This document shows, piece after piece, positions 6,365 through 6,897 of a stretch of DNA of 6,897 nt. Each line of letters opens with the position of its first letter. Positions within the stretch are counted from its first letter, which is position 1. Below the pieces are notes generated by a model. The model searched no databases. It was not told the origin of the DNA and saw only the letters and a program-made list of their open reading frames with translations. Source of the stretch: Candidatus Nitrosopelagicus sp. GTDB taxonomy: Archaea > Thermoproteota > Nitrososphaeria > Nitrososphaerales > Nitrosopumilaceae. The DNA is taken from assembly GCA_018691945.1 (NCBI GenBank), contig JABHJJ010000174.1, positions 1 to 6,897 on the forward strand, read 5' to 3'. The position numbers and the translations under genes were made by a program.

Positions 6365-6528
6365 TGTCCCCAATCCTCTCCGACTGTTTGAGCTGGTTTT
6401 AACTCAAAACCTTCGGATGCCTTGCTAAGTTCAAAACTTGCGCCGCAATCTGGACAGGTGACAATTTCGCCTTCTACTGCATCGTCTGGAATACCTATGT
6501 TCGCATCACATTCGGGACAACTTGTCAT
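6361..6528 (-). CDS. lysW: Amino-group carrier protein LysW, with C-terminal EDWGQ
   Basis: A 55-aa acidic protein. It is the carrier on which 2-aminoadipate is converted to lysine, shielding the amino group and offering an acidic surface to the LysX, LysZ, LysY, LysJ and LysK enzymes. Seen: an N-terminal zinc site of two CxxC pairs, CPEC (Cys4, Cys7) and CPDC (Cys25, Cys28), a small beta domain, and a C-terminal tail VGEDWGQ. The family tail is normally EDWGE, and the last glutamate's side-chain carboxyl forms the isopeptide bond to the substrate. Here the last codon is CAG (6366-6364, glutamine), followed by TGA; I checked the whole frame codon by codon. The ATG has AGGT as a weak Shine-Dalgarno site and follows the previous stop by 6 nt. 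The stop overlaps the lysX GTG. Identity is firm; activity with a terminal Gln is an open question. Confidence 0.93.
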   Translation of the reverse strand: MTSCPECDANIGIPDDAVEGEIVTCPDCGASFELSKASEGFELKPAQTVGEDWGQ

Positions 6529-6534
6529 TTTTAC

Positions 6535-6897
6535 CTATTTTCCCTCTCTTTTTTCATCCTTAATTATTTTCCGTTCAAGGCGGTCTTCTAGTGGAATTTC
6601 TAAAACATCTCCCATTCTAAGATTTTTTAACCCTGCTGCAACGCTCTTTGCAGTCTCAGGATCTTTCTTTATTCCTAATAATGACATAAGATATCCTGCG
6701 CCTGTTTTACCTGCTAATTCCCCAAATACTATTCTTCTCCTGTTTCCAACGGCTCTAGGTGGGATGGGCTCATATGCTGCGGGATTTCTTAAAATTGCTG
6801 CAAGGTGTGTTCCTGCTTTGTGTTTGTATGCTGATGAACCTACAATTGGTTTTGAATCATATGGTTTGATTGATGTGTATTCTTCAATTAATCTAGA
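6535..6897 (-). CDS. Homocitrate synthase-like (LeuA/LysS family) C-terminal part, 5'-truncated
   Basis: The frame runs in from the window edge and ends at TAG (6537-6535), giving the last 120 residues of a protein expected to be 380-500 aa. Seen: VGSSAYKHKAGTHLAAILRN, containing the HKAGxH motif of homocitrate, isopropylmalate and citramalate synthases; YEPIPPRAVGNRRRIVFGEL with the VGNxRRIV motif; and a helical tail. The protein stops about 65 residues past that motif with no LeuA-type allosteric domain, which favours homocitrate synthase (acetyl-CoA plus 2-oxoglutarate to homocitrate) over LeuA. Its position 6 nt before lysW fits the first step of the aminoadipate route to lysine. The catalytic TIM barrel is outside the window, so isopropylmalate or citramalate synthase is not excluded. 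Confidence 0.8.
   Translation of the reverse strand, partial: SRLIEEYTSIKPYDSKPIVGSSAYKHKAGTHLAAILRNPAAYEPIPPRAVGNRRRIVFGELAGKTGAGYLMSLLGIKKDPETAKSVAAGLKNLRMGDVLEIPLEDRLERKIIKDEKREGK

Noticed and set aside
6365..6373. TTG start for lysX three codons upstream of the GTG
   Set aside because: The GTG at 6364 gives the usual GTGA overlap with lysW and has a well-spaced purine-rich site upstream. The TTG has neither advantage.

Overview
The window is AT-rich archaeal DNA. It most probably comes from an ammonia-oxidising member of the Nitrososphaerota (Thaumarchaeota), close to Nitrosopumilus. The evidence is an archaeal-type DnaG primase with a TOPRIM core, a CTP-dependent riboflavin kinase fused to a winged helix, an archaeal RibL, a Dph5 diphthine synthase, LysW-dependent lysine synthesis, and a crotonase resembling the thaumarchaeal hydroxypropionate/hydroxybutyrate-cycle enzyme. 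TATA-like promoters and T-tract terminators are also archaeal. The species assignment is inference, because no RNA gene is present.

Plus strand, 1-2847. The window opens inside a crotonase-family gene whose two catalytic glutamates are visible. A short T-rich gap follows, then a stand-alone A-type Fe-S carrier protein (HesB/IscA family) that appears to have its own promoter. A second gap carries a good TATA box and a strong Shine-Dalgarno site. These drive dnaG (TTG start), which overlaps by one base (TAATG) the gene for a winged-helix riboflavin kinase of the RbkR type.

Minus strand, 6897-2844. Read in its own direction, this side is a compact gene string: the 3' end of a homocitrate-synthase-like gene, lysW (55 aa, a small zinc protein), lysX, lysK, dph5 with an extra C-terminal domain, and ribL. 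Spacings are 6 nt, a 4-nt overlap, 1 nt, a 1-nt overlap, and then about 50-70 nt before ribL. The first four are lysine-pathway genes. LysW carries the 2-aminoadipate, LysX attaches it, and LysK releases the finished lysine (or ornithine). dph5 and ribL serve translation-factor modification and FAD synthesis.

The two strands converge on a shared TTAA at 2844-2847 that holds both stop codons. The facing genes encode consecutive steps: riboflavin to FMN (kinase) and FMN to FAD (RibL).

The most notable points are these. LysW ends in EDWGQ instead of the expected EDWGE, so the residue whose side-chain carboxyl normally carries the substrate is a glutamine here. Dph5 carries a C-terminal DUF357-like domain. 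A flavin kinase/regulator is translationally coupled to the DnaG primase. I saw no mobile element, CRISPR array, tRNA, rRNA or large non-coding stretch, and no gap exceeds about 100 bases.
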